Assembly (NCBI RefSeq): GCF_002157685.2
Contig: NZ_AP026738.1
Span: 5,270,001-5,334,000, forward strand
Direction of reading: 5' to 3'
DNA from: Comamonas thiooxydans
GTDB taxonomy: Bacteria > Pseudomonadota > Gammaproteobacteria > Burkholderiales > Burkholderiaceae_C
DNA length: 64,000 bases
Numbering within the stretch: the first letter of the stretch is position 1; each line of letters begins with the position of its first letter. The notes under the pieces are model-generated. The model was not told where the DNA came from. It worked only from the letters and a program-made list of their open reading frames with translations, and did no database searches. The position numbers were made by a program, and so were the translations under genes. This document shows, in pieces, positions 1 to 9,425 of the stretch.

Positions 1-498
1 ATAGGCGAAATCCACTCCCAGCGCCTGCTGCAACCACAGTGCCAGTTGCGGGATGGCCGTGCGCGACTCCACGCGCAGCTCATGCGGGCTGTAGAGCACG
101 GATTGCAGCCCTTCGGTACGCAGCGCCGGATGGCGCGCCGCGGCCTGGGCGGATGTCAGCAGCTCACAGCCCTCGCCCATTGCGGTTTGCATAAAGGCCT
201 CAAGCACCGCTGCCGCTGCAGGGCGGCGTGCCGTCAGCCACAGGCCGGAGTGGATGACGTCGATACCGGCCTTGGGTGCAATCTCCGCCCAGACATCGCG
301 TGAGCGCATGGCGCGCTGCCAATGGGCACCGGCGCGCTGGCCGGTAATGGTGACAAAGCCGAAGTTGCGAATCGACGCCCCCAGGCAGGCGCCGTCGCGC
401 TCTATCACCAGCACGGAGTGGCCGCGCGAAGCTGCGGTATAGGCATGGGCCAGGCCGACAATGCCGGCGCCGACGACGATCAGATCGTAATTTTTCAT
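1..498 (-). CDS. FAD-dependent oxidoreductase of phosphonate clusters (partial, C-terminus outside window)
   Basis: The first 166 residues are present. They open with the FAD-binding Rossmann motif VGAGIVGLAHAY (about residues 8-19) and an acidic strand end (VIERD). They continue with ASIRNFGF, typical of the DadA/glycine-oxidase-like family TIGR03364, which co-occurs with phosphonate catabolism. Known members (PbfD group) oxidise AEP or its N-methyl derivative; that activity here is inferred from family and context. The gene is the fourth on the minus strand behind the AEP transporter genes, 96 bp after the permease stop. It could be another amine or D-amino-acid oxidase, but the transporter context argues for an organophosphonate substrate. 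Confidence 0.8.
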   Translation of the reverse strand, partial: MKNYDLIVVGAGIVGLAHAYTAASRGHSVLVIERDGACLGASIRNFGFVTITGQRAGAHWQRAMRSRDVWAEIAPKAGIDVIHSGLWLTARRPAAAAVLEAFMQTAMGEGCELLTSAQAAARHPALRTEGLQSVLYSPHELRVESRTAIPQLALWLQQALGVDFAY

Positions 499-594
499 AG
501 CGTTACAGAAAAAGCAGACAAGCCAAATCCCTGCCGCAGCGCCCAGGCGATGCAGCACGAGACGTTCAGGGAATCAAGTGATGTGGAGAGCGCC

Positions 595-2355
595 TCAGCG
601 GTGGCGCCAGTGCTGGGTACGCCTCTGCAGCCAGGCATCCAGCAGCGCAATCAGCAGGCGGCCGGCGGCGGCGGTCGCGAAGATCAGCGTGGCCATGGCT
701 GCGGCAGGAGCGATATCGCCCGCGTCATCCATGGCCAGCACGGCCACCGATGCCAGTGTGGTTTCGGGCGAGTACAAGAAGACCACTGCCGACACCGTGG
801 TCATGGCATTCACGAAGAAATAGCCTGCCACCTGCATCACTGCAGGCAGGCACACGGGCAGATGCACGCGCCACAGCAGCGTCCAGAACGGCACGCCCAT
901 GGAATCGGCCACGCGTTCGTATTCGGCGTCCAGTTGCTGCAAGGCGGTGAGCTGGGTGATGTGCGCCACCGAGAAAAAATGCGCCACCGAGCACAGCACC
1001 AGAATGCCCATGGACCCGTACAGAAAGTGCAATGGATTGCTGCCCGCATTGAAGAACAGGATATAGCCCAGACCCAGCGCCAGCCCGGGCACCGCCATGG
1101 GCAGCGTGGCTACCGCGTGCAGCCACTGGCGCGCACGACCCCAGCCCGTGGGCTTGGCCACCAGATAAGCGCTCAGAAAGCTCAGCAGCGCGCCTGTCGC
1201 CGCCGTGGCCGCGGCCATGGTCAGCGAGTTGGCGTAACTGGCCCAGCCGCCACCATCCATCAGGTCGAACTGGTAGTTCCTGAAGGTCAGCGTCAGGTTA
1301 TAGGGCCAGAAGCTGACCAGGGATGCCAGCACGGCCACTCCCATCACCGCCAGCAGCACCACAACCATCAGGCTGCAATACACCAGCAGTGCGCGGTCAA
1401 GCGCTGCGCAGGGCTGCGGCACCAGAGGCACGGCCCGCACGCTCATGGCAGCGGCCTGCCGGGCACGCAAATGGCGCTCGGCCGCAAAGGCCAGGCCCGC
1501 AGGCAGCAGCAGCAGCATGGCCACCACGGCACCCATGGACAGGTTTTGCTGGCCAATCACCTGCTTGTAGATATCGGTGGCCAGCATCTGCGTGTTGCCG
1601 CCAATCACCTTGGGCACGCCAAAGTCGGTGACCACCAGGACGAACACCACGATCCAGGCGATCATCAGCCCATAGCGGCTGGCTGGCAACGTGACCTGGC
1701 AGAAGCTGCGCCAGCGGCCTGCGCCCAGCGTGGCGGCGGCCTCATACAAGCGCGCATCGCCCGAGGCCAGCGTGGTGCACAGAATCATCAGCGCATGCGG
1801 AAACGTCCACAGCACCGAGCCAAGAATGATACCAAACGGTCCGTAGGCCGTGCCGCCCAGCAGCCAGCTCTTGAGCAGACCCTGGGCGCCAAAAAGATAA
1901 ATCAGGCTGATGGCCATGAGCAGCGACGGCGCCAGCAGAGGCACCAGGGCAATGGCGCGAAAGAACTTGGCCAGCGGCATGCAGCTGCGCATCACGCCAT
2001 AGGCATAGCCATAAGCCAGGGCCACGCACAGCGTGCTGCTGATGGCCGACAGCCACAGGCTGTTGAACAGCGACTGGCCTACGCCAGGCGTTTGCGCATA
2101 GGCGAGGTACTGGGCCAGGCCCGAGAACTTGCCATCGGCCGACACAAAGCTGTGCCCCAGCAGCGCCCCCACGGGCAGTGCAATGGCCACCAGCAGCGCG
2201 CCCAGCAGGCCCAGCACCGACAGGCCCAGCCACAGCTTTTCCCAATGGAAAAAGCGCGTTTGCCGCGGCGCCGCAGGGCCGGCGCCTTGCTGCCGGCGTG
2301 ACGCCGCTGCGGGCGCATAGCTTCCCACTGGCATCGCAGAAGAAGAGGCATCCAT
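595..2355 (-). CDS. phnU2: AEP-type ABC transporter, fused permease
   Basis: This 586-residue inner-membrane protein carries two BPD-permease domains in one chain, each with about six hydrophobic helices. The two halves are separated near residue 310 by a basic linker (ERHLRARQAAAMSVRA). Fused permeases of this layout are typical of TIGR03262, the putative 2-aminoethylphosphonate permease. The N-terminus (first 35 residues) is polar and cytoplasmic. The ATG lies 2 bp after the stop of the ATPase gene, so the two are in one operon and probably translationally coupled. The substrate is inferred from the neighbouring binding protein, LysR regulator and FAD enzyme. Iron(III) permeases have the same fold, so substrate is less certain than family. 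Confidence 0.88.
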   Translation of the reverse strand: MDASSSAMPVGSYAPAAASRRQQGAGPAAPRQTRFFHWEKLWLGLSVLGLLGALLVAIALPVGALLGHSFVSADGKFSGLAQYLAYAQTPGVGQSLFNSLWLSAISSTLCVALAYGYAYGVMRSCMPLAKFFRAIALVPLLAPSLLMAISLIYLFGAQGLLKSWLLGGTAYGPFGIILGSVLWTFPHALMILCTTLASGDARLYEAAATLGAGRWRSFCQVTLPASRYGLMIAWIVVFVLVVTDFGVPKVIGGNTQMLATDIYKQVIGQQNLSMGAVVAMLLLLPAGLAFAAERHLRARQAAAMSVRAVPLVPQPCAALDRALLVYCSLMVVVLLAVMGVAVLASLVSFWPYNLTLTFRNYQFDLMDGGGWASYANSLTMAAATAATGALLSFLSAYLVAKPTGWGRARQWLHAVATLPMAVPGLALGLGYILFFNAGSNPLHFLYGSMGILVLCSVAHFFSVAHITQLTALQQLDAEYERVADSMGVPFWTLLWRVHLPVCLPAVMQVAGYFFVNAMTTVSAVVFLYSPETTLASVAVLAMDDAGDIAPAAAMATLIFATAAAGRLLIALLDAWLQRRTQHWRHR

Positions 2356-2357
2356 GC

Positions 2358-3434
2358 TTATGCCGCCTTTCGCAAAATCTCTGGCGCTGCCAGCGACTGC
2401 AGCGCAGCAGCCGGCAACTCCACCAGCACCTCGCCCTGCAACCAGTCGGGCAGGCGCGCGTCATGGCGCAGCGGCCATTGCACATCGATCTGGCATTGCA
2501 ACGTGGGGCTGAACACGCGCACCAGGACCAGCGAGCCCAGGAATGAGGTCTCGACCACCCGTGCGCGGAACAGATTGGGCAGTGCTGCGGGCTGGGCCGG
2601 GTGCAGCACCACGCTTTCGGGCCTCACGCCCACCAGCAAGGCATCGCCGGCCTCAAAGCCGGCAGTGCAACATTCAAGCCGACCCTCGCCCACGCGCACC
2701 GCATCACCCGACTCGGCCACGGCGGGCAGCAAGTTCATGCGTCCCACAAAACCGGCCGCAAAATGGCTGACAGGCCGGGCATAGAGCTGCTCGGGCGAGC
2801 CCTGCTGCTCGATACGGCCCTGGTGCATCAGCACCACCCGATCGGCCATGGAAAGCGCTTCTTCCTGGTCGTGCGTGACCATCGCGCAGGCAATGCCCAG
2901 CTGACGCTGCAGCTGGCGGATTTCGCTGCGCAGCTCGGTGCGCACCTGGGCATCCAGCGCGGACAGCGGCTCGTCCAGCAACAGCAGACGCGGGCGCGGC
3001 GCCAGTGCGCGGGCCAGCGCAATGCGCTGCTGCTGGCCGCCCGACAATTGCGCCGGGTAGCGCTGCGCCTGCGCGCCCAGGCCTACCAGAGCCAGCATCT
3101 CCTGCACCCGGGCCTGCACCTGCGCCGCAGGCTGGCCCTTGAGGCCGAAAGCCACATTCTGGGCCGCCGTCAGGTTAGGAAACAGTGCGTAGCTCTGGAA
3201 CACCACGCCAAAGCCCCGGCGCGCGGCGGGCCAGCGCGTGATGTCCTCACCCTGAAACAGGATGCGGCCCGCGTCGGCCTGCTCGATGCCGCACAGAATG
3301 CGCAGCAGCGTGGTTTTGCCACAGCCCGAAGGGCCCAGCAGGCTGACGAACTCGCCGCCCTCCACCAACAGATCAATGTCGCGCAGCACCGGGGTGTCTT
3401 TGTACTGCTTGGCGATATGTTCTATGCGCAGCAT
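2358..3434 (-). CDS. phnT2: AEP-type ABC transporter, ATP-binding protein
   Basis: The 358-residue ATPase energises uptake through the adjacent fused permease. All nucleotide-binding motifs are intact: Walker A GPSGCGKT (34-41), Q-loop Q80, signature LSGGQQ (130-135), Walker B LLLLDEP (150-156) and H-loop H188. A C-terminal TOBE-like region (about 230-350) follows, as in the PotA/PhnT group. I chose the ATG at 3434; a TTG two codons upstream is possible. The gene follows the binding-protein gene after a 196-bp spacer that holds a palindromic repeat, and abuts the permease gene. The sequence alone cannot separate AEP from spermidine or iron specificity, so the substrate rests on context. Confidence 0.9.
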   Translation of the reverse strand: MLRIEHIAKQYKDTPVLRDIDLLVEGGEFVSLLGPSGCGKTTLLRILCGIEQADAGRILFQGEDITRWPAARRGFGVVFQSYALFPNLTAAQNVAFGLKGQPAAQVQARVQEMLALVGLGAQAQRYPAQLSGGQQQRIALARALAPRPRLLLLDEPLSALDAQVRTELRSEIRQLQRQLGIACAMVTHDQEEALSMADRVVLMHQGRIEQQGSPEQLYARPVSHFAAGFVGRMNLLPAVAESGDAVRVGEGRLECCTAGFEAGDALLVGVRPESVVLHPAQPAALPNLFRARVVETSFLGSLVLVRVFSPTLQCQIDVQWPLRHDARLPDWLQGEVLVELPAAALQSLAAPEILRKAA

Positions 3435-3555
3435 CTGCAATCACTTTCAACGTGCAAAAACGGACGGCCTGCTATCTCCACCAGAGCGCATACCGGTCGA
3501 TACCGGCGCGCCCCAACCCAGAGACACCGCGCAAGGGCCGCCCCGCCGCGCTGGT

Positions 3556-3628
3556 GTCGTCCCCCTCCGGCGCGCAGCGCCAGAGAGGGGGAAGGCGCGA
3601 CGCCGCCAAGGCGAAGCGCCTCAGGGGG
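3556..3628 (-). repeat. REP-like intergenic palindromic repeat, copy A
   Basis: Read on the minus strand, this element starts 2 bp after the stop of the binding-protein gene with CCCCCTGAGGCGCT. It contains the nested inverted repeat CCCCCTCTCTGGCGC / GCGCCGGAGGGGG. The same sequence recurs at 36450-36509 with few changes, in the same orientation behind another gene. It fills most of the phnS2-phnT2 spacer and may fold into a hairpin that limits read-through or protects the upstream mRNA; that role is inference. Confidence 0.85.
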
Positions 3629-3630
3629 TG

Positions 3631-4671
3631 TTACTTCTTCTCCGCCTTGGCTTCGTACCGACGCGACCATTCGGCCAAGATACGATCGCGGTTAGCCGCT
3701 GCCCAGTTGAAGTCGTTCCTGGCCAGGCGCTTTTCCAGATCGGCCGGAATGAACTCGTGCTTTTCCTGGGCCTCGGGAAGGGCCAGCACGGCAAAGTTGG
3801 CGGCATAGAGCTTGTTGGCATCGGGCGTCACCGCCCAGTCGGCCAGGGCCTTGGCCGCTTCCTGCTTTTTGCTGGTCTTCAGAATGGCCGTGGCTTCCAC
3901 ATCCCAGCCCAGGCCTTCCCTGGGGAAGACGATGTCTATGGGCGCGCCATCCTTCTTGGTCTTGTTGGCCCGGTATTCAAAGCTCAGGCCCACGGGGAAC
4001 TCGCCCGCGCCGGCCTGGCGGCAGGGCTTGGATCCGCTGTGCGTGTAGACGCCGATGTTCTGGTGCAGCGCATCCATATAGGCCCAGCCCTTGTCCTCGC
4101 CCATCATCTGCAGCCAGGCGGCCACCATCAGATAGCCCGTGCCGCTGGACGCCGGGTGGGGCATGGTGATCGCGCCCTTGAATTCGGGCCTGGTCAGGTC
4201 AGCCCAGCTGGCAGGCGTGGGCAGCTTGCGCTTCGGGCCTTCCACGGTGTTGAAGCAGACGGCGGACGACCACAGATCCATGCCCACCCAGGTCGGCGTG
4301 GCTGCCGGATCGCGCATGGAGGAGCGCACCTTGGCCAGGTTCCTGGGCGCATAGGGCTGCAGCATGCCTTGCTTGTCCAGCAGCATCAGCGAAGTAGCGG
4401 CCACGCCCCAGATCACATCAGCCTGGGGATTGGCCTTTTCGGCCAGCAGACGAGCGGTGATGATGCCCGTGCTGTCGCGCACAAACTTCAGCTCGATGTC
4501 GGGATGGGCTTTTTCAAAACCCGCCTTGTAGGCCTTGATCTGGTCGGCCTCCAGGGCCGAATACACCAGCAGATCGGTCCTGGCCTGGGCTGCGCAAGCC
4601 AGGCCCAGCAAGGCTGTGGCAAAGGCGCTCAAGGTGAAGCGGCGAGTGGCGAGTGCAAAAGCGTGACGCAT
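3631..4671 (-). CDS. phnS2: AEP-type ABC transporter, periplasmic binding protein
   Basis: This is a 346-residue extracellular solute-binding protein (SBP_bac family, iron/AEP branch, TIGR03261-like). A Sec signal peptide (basic start, hydrophobic core, cleavage after AQA near residue 29) leads to the mature start RTDLLVYSALEAD. The aspartate-rich hinge LLAEKANPQADVIWG is typical of the family. It is the first gene of the minus-strand operon and faces the LysR gene across 350 bp. It would capture 2-aminoethylphosphonate in the periplasm. Ferric-iron binding proteins of the same family use a conserved tyrosine pair, which I cannot confirm here, so the AEP assignment leans on the operon and regulator. 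Confidence 0.88.
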   Translation of the reverse strand: MRHAFALATRRFTLSAFATALLGLACAAQARTDLLVYSALEADQIKAYKAGFEKAHPDIELKFVRDSTGIITARLLAEKANPQADVIWGVAATSLMLLDKQGMLQPYAPRNLAKVRSSMRDPAATPTWVGMDLWSSAVCFNTVEGPKRKLPTPASWADLTRPEFKGAITMPHPASSGTGYLMVAAWLQMMGEDKGWAYMDALHQNIGVYTHSGSKPCRQAGAGEFPVGLSFEYRANKTKKDGAPIDIVFPREGLGWDVEATAILKTSKKQEAAKALADWAVTPDANKLYAANFAVLALPEAQEKHEFIPADLEKRLARNDFNWAAANRDRILAEWSRRYEAKAEKK

Positions 4672-5021
4672 GAATGACAGTCCCTTGGATTGATCGTTGC
4701 CGCCCGACCAACGCGGCCGTTTGCGACATGAGGGAACTGTAGAAATTCACTGTGAAACGCCTGTGTCACAGAACTGAAATCCAGCAAAGGCGTCATCAGC
4801 AAACTTTGTAGTCGGCACCTTGCTTCGCGGCTGCCCCATCTCTGCATGTACGACGCTATCGATTCAAAAGCATGCTGAGCCTGCTCTGCAGGGGGACTCC
4901 ATAAAACGTCATCTGCAAACCAATGAATTGGCGCGCAAGCAGCGATTGAAATCAGGCAAGCTACATTGCTGCCTGCGGCAATCATGGTGAAATCCAGGCA
5001 CTGCTTTTCTGAAGACCTTTG
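4672..5021. promoter_or_regulatory. Divergent control region between AEP operon and LysR gene
   Basis: No gene is visible in these 350 bp, which must carry the promoters of both divergent units. A direct repeat CTGTGAA-4-CTGTGTC with 11-bp spacing lies at 4750-4767. It resembles the geometry of a PhoB half-site pair, though only loosely matching the consensus and pointing towards the LysR gene. The region is less GC-rich than the flanking genes. A LysR-type regulator would be expected to bind here. No start site can be fixed by eye. Confidence 0.55.
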
Positions 5022-5888
5022 ATGTTTGCCACACAGCTCAAATCCTTTTTCTGGGTTGCCCGCCTCGGCAGCATCACCCAGGCCGCGCGCCAACTGAGGC
5101 TGAGCCAGCCCACGGTCACGGCTCAGATCAAGGCCTTGGAGGAGCAATATGAGGTCGAACTGTTCACGCGTCAGAGCGGAAGGCTGGCCATCACTGATGC
5201 GGGCCTGAAGCTGCTGCCGGAAATAGAGAAGCTGCTGCTGCAGTCGGCCCAGATCGAATCGGCGCTGCGCCAGTCAGGCCATGTCCACCAGGGCCAGCTA
5301 CGCATAGGCGCAACCGCCCCCTACTATGTGCTGGACATCGTCAAGCGCTATCAGCAGCAATATGCGCTCGTGGAAGTGAGCATCGTCAACGGCAATTCGC
5401 GCCAGATGATTCAGGCGCTGGCCGAGTACCAAGTGGACCTGGCGACCTCTTCGCATCTGGACACCGATCCGCGCCTGCTGCGCCTGGAACTGGGGCGCGA
5501 CCCGCTGGCCCTGGTCGTGCATCGGCAGCATGCGCTGGCCCGGCAGAAGTCCGTCGCCATCGGGGATCTGGCAAAGAACACGCTGATCCTGCGCGAGCGC
5601 GGCTCCATGACCCGGCAGCTGACCGAGCAGATGCTGGAAGCGGCCCAGGTCAGCCCGCAACGAGTGCTGGAAATTGCCAGCCGCGAGTCCATACGCGAAG
5701 CCGTGATCCGTCAGATGGGCATCAGCATTTTTGCGCGGCACGAAGCCTCGGCCCACCCTGAACTCGTCGTTCTCGACCTGCAAGGCGAGGTTCCCAGTCT
5801 TCCCGAATACCTGTACTGCCTGCGCGAGCGACGCGATGCACAGCTGATTCAGCCATTTCTGCAGCTGGCCGCATCAGACCAGGCTTAA
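5022..5888 (+). CDS. LysR-family regulator of AEP utilisation
   Basis: The 288-residue protein has an N-terminal winged HTH (SITQAARQLRLSQPTVTAQIKALE, about residues 18-41) and a LysR effector domain from about residue 90. It resembles TIGR03339, the LysR regulators linked to aminoethylphosphonate catabolism. It is divergent from the binding-protein gene, the usual arrangement for LysR control of a target operon, so it probably activates phnS2-phnT2-phnU2 when AEP is present. ATG 5022 is preferred over the TTG immediately upstream. Its stop overlaps the convergent rfbC stop by 3 bp. The ligand is not shown by the sequence. Confidence 0.85.
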   Translation: MFATQLKSFFWVARLGSITQAARQLRLSQPTVTAQIKALEEQYEVELFTRQSGRLAITDAGLKLLPEIEKLLLQSAQIESALRQSGHVHQGQLRIGATAPYYVLDIVKRYQQQYALVEVSIVNGNSRQMIQALAEYQVDLATSSHLDTDPRLLRLELGRDPLALVVHRQHALARQKSVAIGDLAKNTLILRERGSMTRQLTEQMLEAAQVSPQRVLEIASRESIREAVIRQMGISIFARHEASAHPELVVLDLQGEVPSLPEYLYCLRERRDAQLIQPFLQLAASDQA

Positions 5889-6436
5889 TCGAACAGTTCG
5901 GCCTGCTTGAATGTGGGCTGATTCAGGTCCTTTTCGGACAAGGAAAAAGCGATATCGAGCTGGGGCCACGCAATAGCTATATCCGGGTCACTCCAGAGCA
6001 GACCCCGATCCGACTCCGGCGCATAATAGGCTGTGGCCTTGTATACAAAGTCCGCCGTGTCACTGAGCACCACAAAGCCATGGGCAAAGCCCGGTGGAAT
6101 CCAGAGCTGGTGGTGATTCTCGGCACTCAGCTCCGTGCCCACCCATTTGCCAAAGCTGGGCGAGCTGCGGCGAATATCCACTGCCACATCAAACACCGCA
6201 CCGGAGATCACACGCACCAGCTTACCCTGGGCATGGGGCGGCAGCTGGTAGTGCAGCCCACGCAGCACGCCCTTGCTGCTGCGGCTGTGGTTGTCCTGAA
6301 TGAACTCGTAGTGCGTGCCCGTGGCCTGGTTGAAGATATCCTGGCGAAAGCTTTCCACGAAAAGCCCCCGCCCATCCCGATGAATCGTGGGTTTGAACAG
6401 CTTGATCTCGGGGATCGCAGTCGGAACGACCTTCAT
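5885..6436 (-). CDS. rfbC: dTDP-4-dehydrorhamnose 3,5-epimerase
   Basis: This 183-residue cupin enzyme (RmlC) epimerises dTDP-4-keto-6-deoxyglucose at C3 and C5, the third step of dTDP-L-rhamnose synthesis. The catalytic histidine lies in [10 protein letters not shown] (H62), and the substrate loop [16 protein letters not shown] carries the acid tyrosine. ATG 6436 is chosen because it overlaps the rfbA stop in an ATGA coupling and gives the standard length. An upstream in-frame extension of seven codons is unlikely. It is the last gene of rfbBDAC and converges tail to tail with the LysR gene. Confidence 0.96.
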   Translation of the reverse strand: MKVVPTAIPEIKLFKPTIHRDGRGLFVESFRQDIFNQATGTHYEFIQDNHSRSSKGVLRGLHYQLPPHAQGKLVRVISGAVFDVAVDIRRSSPSFGKWVGTELSAENHHQLWIPPGFAHGFVVLSDTADFVYKATAYYAPESDRGLLWSDPDIAIAWPQLDIAFSLSEKDLNQPTFKQAELFD

Positions 6437-7320
6437 CGCACACCAGCCTCCAGACATTGCATCAGATACTGTCCGTAGCCGTTCTTGAGCAACGGCCTTG
6501 CCAGCTCGGCGAGCTGAGCGGCGTCAATCCAGCCAGCACGAAATGCGATTTCTTCCGGGCACGCCACCTTCAACCCCTGACGCTGCTCAAGGGTGGCAAT
6601 GAACTGACCTGCCTCCAGCAGACTGTCATGGGTGCCAGTGTCGAGCCAGGCATAGCCTCGCCCCATCAGCTTCACATTGAGCTGACCTCTTTCCAGATAA
6701 ATACGATTGATGTCCGTGATTTCCAACTCGCCTCTGCCAGAAGGCTTGAGAGTCTTTGCAATCTCGACCACTTGCGAATCGTAGAAATACAGCCCCGTCA
6801 CTGCGTAATTGGATTTTGGTTCGACCGGTTTTTCCTCTATCGAGAGCACCTGCCCTTGCTGGTCAAACTCCACCACACCGTAGCGGCTGGGATCCTGCAC
6901 ATGATAGGCAAACACCGTCGCTCCATCCTGGGTCTGATTGGCAACTTTGACCAAGGTCTGCAGATCATGGCCGTGAAAAATATTGTCTCCAAGCACCAGC
7001 GCGCAGGAGCCCCCCCTCAGAAAAGACTCGGCAATCAAAAAAGCCTGGGCCAGGCCATCCGGGCTGGGCTGCACCTCATACTGAAGATTCAGGCCCCACT
7101 GGCTGCCATCGCCCAGCAGTTGCTCGAAGCGCGGCGTGTCCTGCGGCGTGCTGATGATCAGAATGTCCCGGATGCCCGCCAGCATCAGCGTGCTCAGCGG
7201 GTAGTAGATCATGGGCTTGTCGTAGATCGGCAGCAGCTGTTTGCTGATGGCCAGGGTGGCGGGGTGCAAACGGGTGCCGGAGCCGCCAGCCAGAATGATG
7301 CCTTTGCGCTGTGTCGTCAT
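6433..7320 (-). CDS. rfbA: glucose-1-phosphate thymidylyltransferase
   Basis: RmlA (295 residues) makes dTDP-glucose from glucose-1-phosphate and dTTP, the first step to dTDP-L-rhamnose for O-antigen or other surface glycans. The nucleotide signature [11 protein letters not shown] (12-22) and [18 protein letters not shown] are intact, and length matches the family. The gene lies 63 bp downstream of rfbD and overlaps rfbC by ATGA. No glycosyltransferase genes are in the window, so the rhamnose acceptor cannot be named. Confidence 0.97.
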   Translation of the reverse strand: MTTQRKGIILAGGSGTRLHPATLAISKQLLPIYDKPMIYYPLSTLMLAGIRDILIISTPQDTPRFEQLLGDGSQWGLNLQYEVQPSPDGLAQAFLIAESFLRGGSCALVLGDNIFHGHDLQTLVKVANQTQDGATVFAYHVQDPSRYGVVEFDQQGQVLSIEEKPVEPKSNYAVTGLYFYDSQVVEIAKTLKPSGRGELEITDINRIYLERGQLNVKLMGRGYAWLDTGTHDSLLEAGQFIATLEQRQGLKVACPEEIAFRAGWIDAAQLAELARPLLKNGYGQYLMQCLEAGVR

Positions 7321-7383
7321 GATGAATCAAGGGATGGCTTCCAACGCTTTGCAGATAAGCGCCTGAAGCGAGTTATTTGAAAA

Positions 7384-8289
7384 TTACAGAATCTCGCGCA
7401 GCATGCGCTCCACGCCTTGCTGCCATGCGGGCAGATGCAGTTGCATGGTCGCTTGCAGCTTTTGCGTATCCAGGCGCGAGTTCAAGGGTCGCGCCGCCGC
7501 TGTCGGGAAGGCCGTGGTCGGCACGGCAGCAATGCTTTGCACCTTCCAGTCCAGATCCGGTCGCAGGTTCTGTGCGTGCTCGATCACATGGCTGGCATAG
7601 GCATGCCAGTTGGTTTCTCCTGCGGCAACCAGATGGTAGAGACCGCCATCGCCTTCATGAGCGCTCATATGGCGCACGGCATGGGCCGTGACATCGGCGA
7701 TCAGATCGGCACCGGTGGGGGCGCCCCATTGATCGTTGATCACGCTGAGCGCCTCACGCTCCTGCGCCAGACGCAACATGGTCTTGGCAAAGTTGCCGCC
7801 ACGCGCTGCATAGACCCAGCTGGTGCGAAAAATCAGATGGCGGCAATGCGTGGCCGCCATCCGCTGCTCGCCCTCGAGCTTGGTGCGGCCATAGACCGAT
7901 AGCGGCCCGGTCGCATCACCCTCCTTGCGCGCCGCACTGCCGGAGCCGTCGAAGACATAGTCAGTGCTGTAGTGCACCAGCAAGGCGCCCAGGCTTTTGG
8001 CCTCCAGTGCCATGACTTCGGGGGCTTCGGCGTTCAGGCGCCAAGCCAGATCCGGCTCGCTCTCGGCCTTGTCCACTGCCGTATGCGCTGCGGCATTGAC
8101 GATCACATCCGGGCGCACGCTGCGAATGGTCTGCGCCAGTGTCTGCAGATCGCCGATATCACCGCACAGGCCATTTCCATCCACATTCACGCTCTGGCGG
8201 TCCAGCGCAATCACCTCGCCCAAAGGGGCGAGACTGCGCTGCAGCTCCCAGCCGACCTGACCGTTCCTGCCCAGCAGCAGCAGCTTCAT
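7384..8289 (-). CDS. rfbD: dTDP-4-dehydrorhamnose reductase
   Basis: RmlD (301 residues) is an extended SDR that reduces the 4-keto group to yield dTDP-L-rhamnose. It shows the nucleotide motif [11 protein letters not shown] (6-16), the YSTDYVFDG block, and the catalytic pair in VYGRTK. Its start overlaps the rfbB stop by ATGA, indicating coupled translation. It sits second in rfbBDAC. Confidence 0.96.
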   Translation of the reverse strand: MKLLLLGRNGQVGWELQRSLAPLGEVIALDRQSVNVDGNGLCGDIGDLQTLAQTIRSVRPDVIVNAAAHTAVDKAESEPDLAWRLNAEAPEVMALEAKSLGALLVHYSTDYVFDGSGSAARKEGDATGPLSVYGRTKLEGEQRMAATHCRHLIFRTSWVYAARGGNFAKTMLRLAQEREALSVINDQWGAPTGADLIADVTAHAVRHMSAHEGDGGLYHLVAAGETNWHAYASHVIEHAQNLRPDLDWKVQSIAAVPTTAFPTAAARPLNSRLDTQKLQATMQLHLPAWQQGVERMLREIL

Positions 8290-9356
8290 GCCGAAGCCTC
8301 GCCGGTGTACTGTTTTTGCACCCAGTCACGGTAGGCACCCGACTGCACATGGGCCACCCACTCGGGGTTGGCCAGATACCACTGCACGGTCTTGCGAATA
8401 CCGGTCTCGAAGGTCTCGGCAGGCTTCCAGCCCAGCTCGCGCTCGAGCTTGCGCGCATCGATCGCATAGCGGCGATCATGGCCGGGACGATCGGTCACAT
8501 AGGTGATCTGCTCGGCATAGGCCTTGCCATCGGCGCGCGGGCGCAGCTCGTCGAGCAAGCTGCACAGGGTCTTGACGATGTCGATATTGGCCTTCTCGCT
8601 CCAGCCGCCCACGTTATAGGTCTCGCCCAGTTGGCCGGCCTCGAGCACACGGCGGATGGCGCTGCAATGGTCGCGCACATACAGCCAGTCACGCACCTGC
8701 ATGCCGTCACCGTAGATGGGCAGCGGCTTGCCGGCCAGCGCATTGACAATGACCAGCGGGATCAGCTTTTCGGGGAAATGCAGAGGGCCGTAGTTGTTGC
8801 TGCAGTTGGTCGTCAGCACCGGCAGACCGTAGGTGTGATGCCAGGCCCGCACCAGATGGTCAGAAGCCGCCTTGCTGGCCGAGTACGGGCTGTTGGGCTC
8901 GTAATTGTGCTCTTCGGTAAATGCAGGATCGGTCGGCGCCAGCGTGCCATAGACCTCGTCGGTGGAGACATGCAAAAAGCGAAAACCGGACTTGGCCTCG
9001 CCTTCCAGACCATTCCAATAAGCGCGCACCGCCTCCAGCAGGCGGAAAGTGCCCACCACATTGGTCTGTATGAAATCCTCGGGACCATGAATGGAGCGGT
9101 CCACATGAGACTCGGCCGCAAAGTTCACCACAGAGCGAGGCTGGTACTGCGCCAGCAATTGCGCCAGCTGTGCACTGTCGCCGATATCGGCCTGCACAAA
9201 CACATGGCGGGCATCGCCCTTCAAACTGGCCAGATTCTCCAGATTGCCCGCATAGGTCAGTTTGTCGATATTGACCACGGGCTCATTCACATGTGCCAGC
9301 CAATCGAGAACAAAGTTGGCGCCGATGAAGCCTGCACCGCCGGTTACGAAAATCAT
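8286..9356 (-). CDS. rfbB: dTDP-glucose 4,6-dehydratase
   Basis: RmlB (356 residues) converts dTDP-glucose to dTDP-4-keto-6-deoxyglucose. The NAD motif [10 protein letters not shown] (6-15), the T-D-E catalytic triplet ([10 protein letters not shown]132/D133/E134) and YSASK (Y158, K162) are all present. It is the first gene of the rhamnose operon, 69 bp downstream of coaX on the same strand. No separate promoter was identified by eye in that short gap. Confidence 0.97.
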   Translation of the reverse strand: MIFVTGGAGFIGANFVLDWLAHVNEPVVNIDKLTYAGNLENLASLKGDARHVFVQADIGDSAQLAQLLAQYQPRSVVNFAAESHVDRSIHGPEDFIQTNVVGTFRLLEAVRAYWNGLEGEAKSGFRFLHVSTDEVYGTLAPTDPAFTEEHNYEPNSPYSASKAASDHLVRAWHHTYGLPVLTTNCSNNYGPLHFPEKLIPLVIVNALAGKPLPIYGDGMQVRDWLYVRDHCSAIRRVLEAGQLGETYNVGGWSEKANIDIVKTLCSLLDELRPRADGKAYAEQITYVTDRPGHDRRYAIDARKLERELGWKPAETFETGIRKTVQWYLANPEWVAHVQSGAYRDWVQKQYTGEASA

Positions 9357-9425
9357 AGAGAGCTGCCTCTAAATTTCAGTGATAGCGATAGAAGAGCCCA
9401 ACCCACGACCATCAAGCCAGCACAC

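Noticed and set aside
322..2301. 659-residue plus-strand open frame
   Set aside because: It is antisense to the fused permease and has an unnatural His/Gln/Arg-rich composition with no domain. Long antisense frames are expected in high-GC genes.
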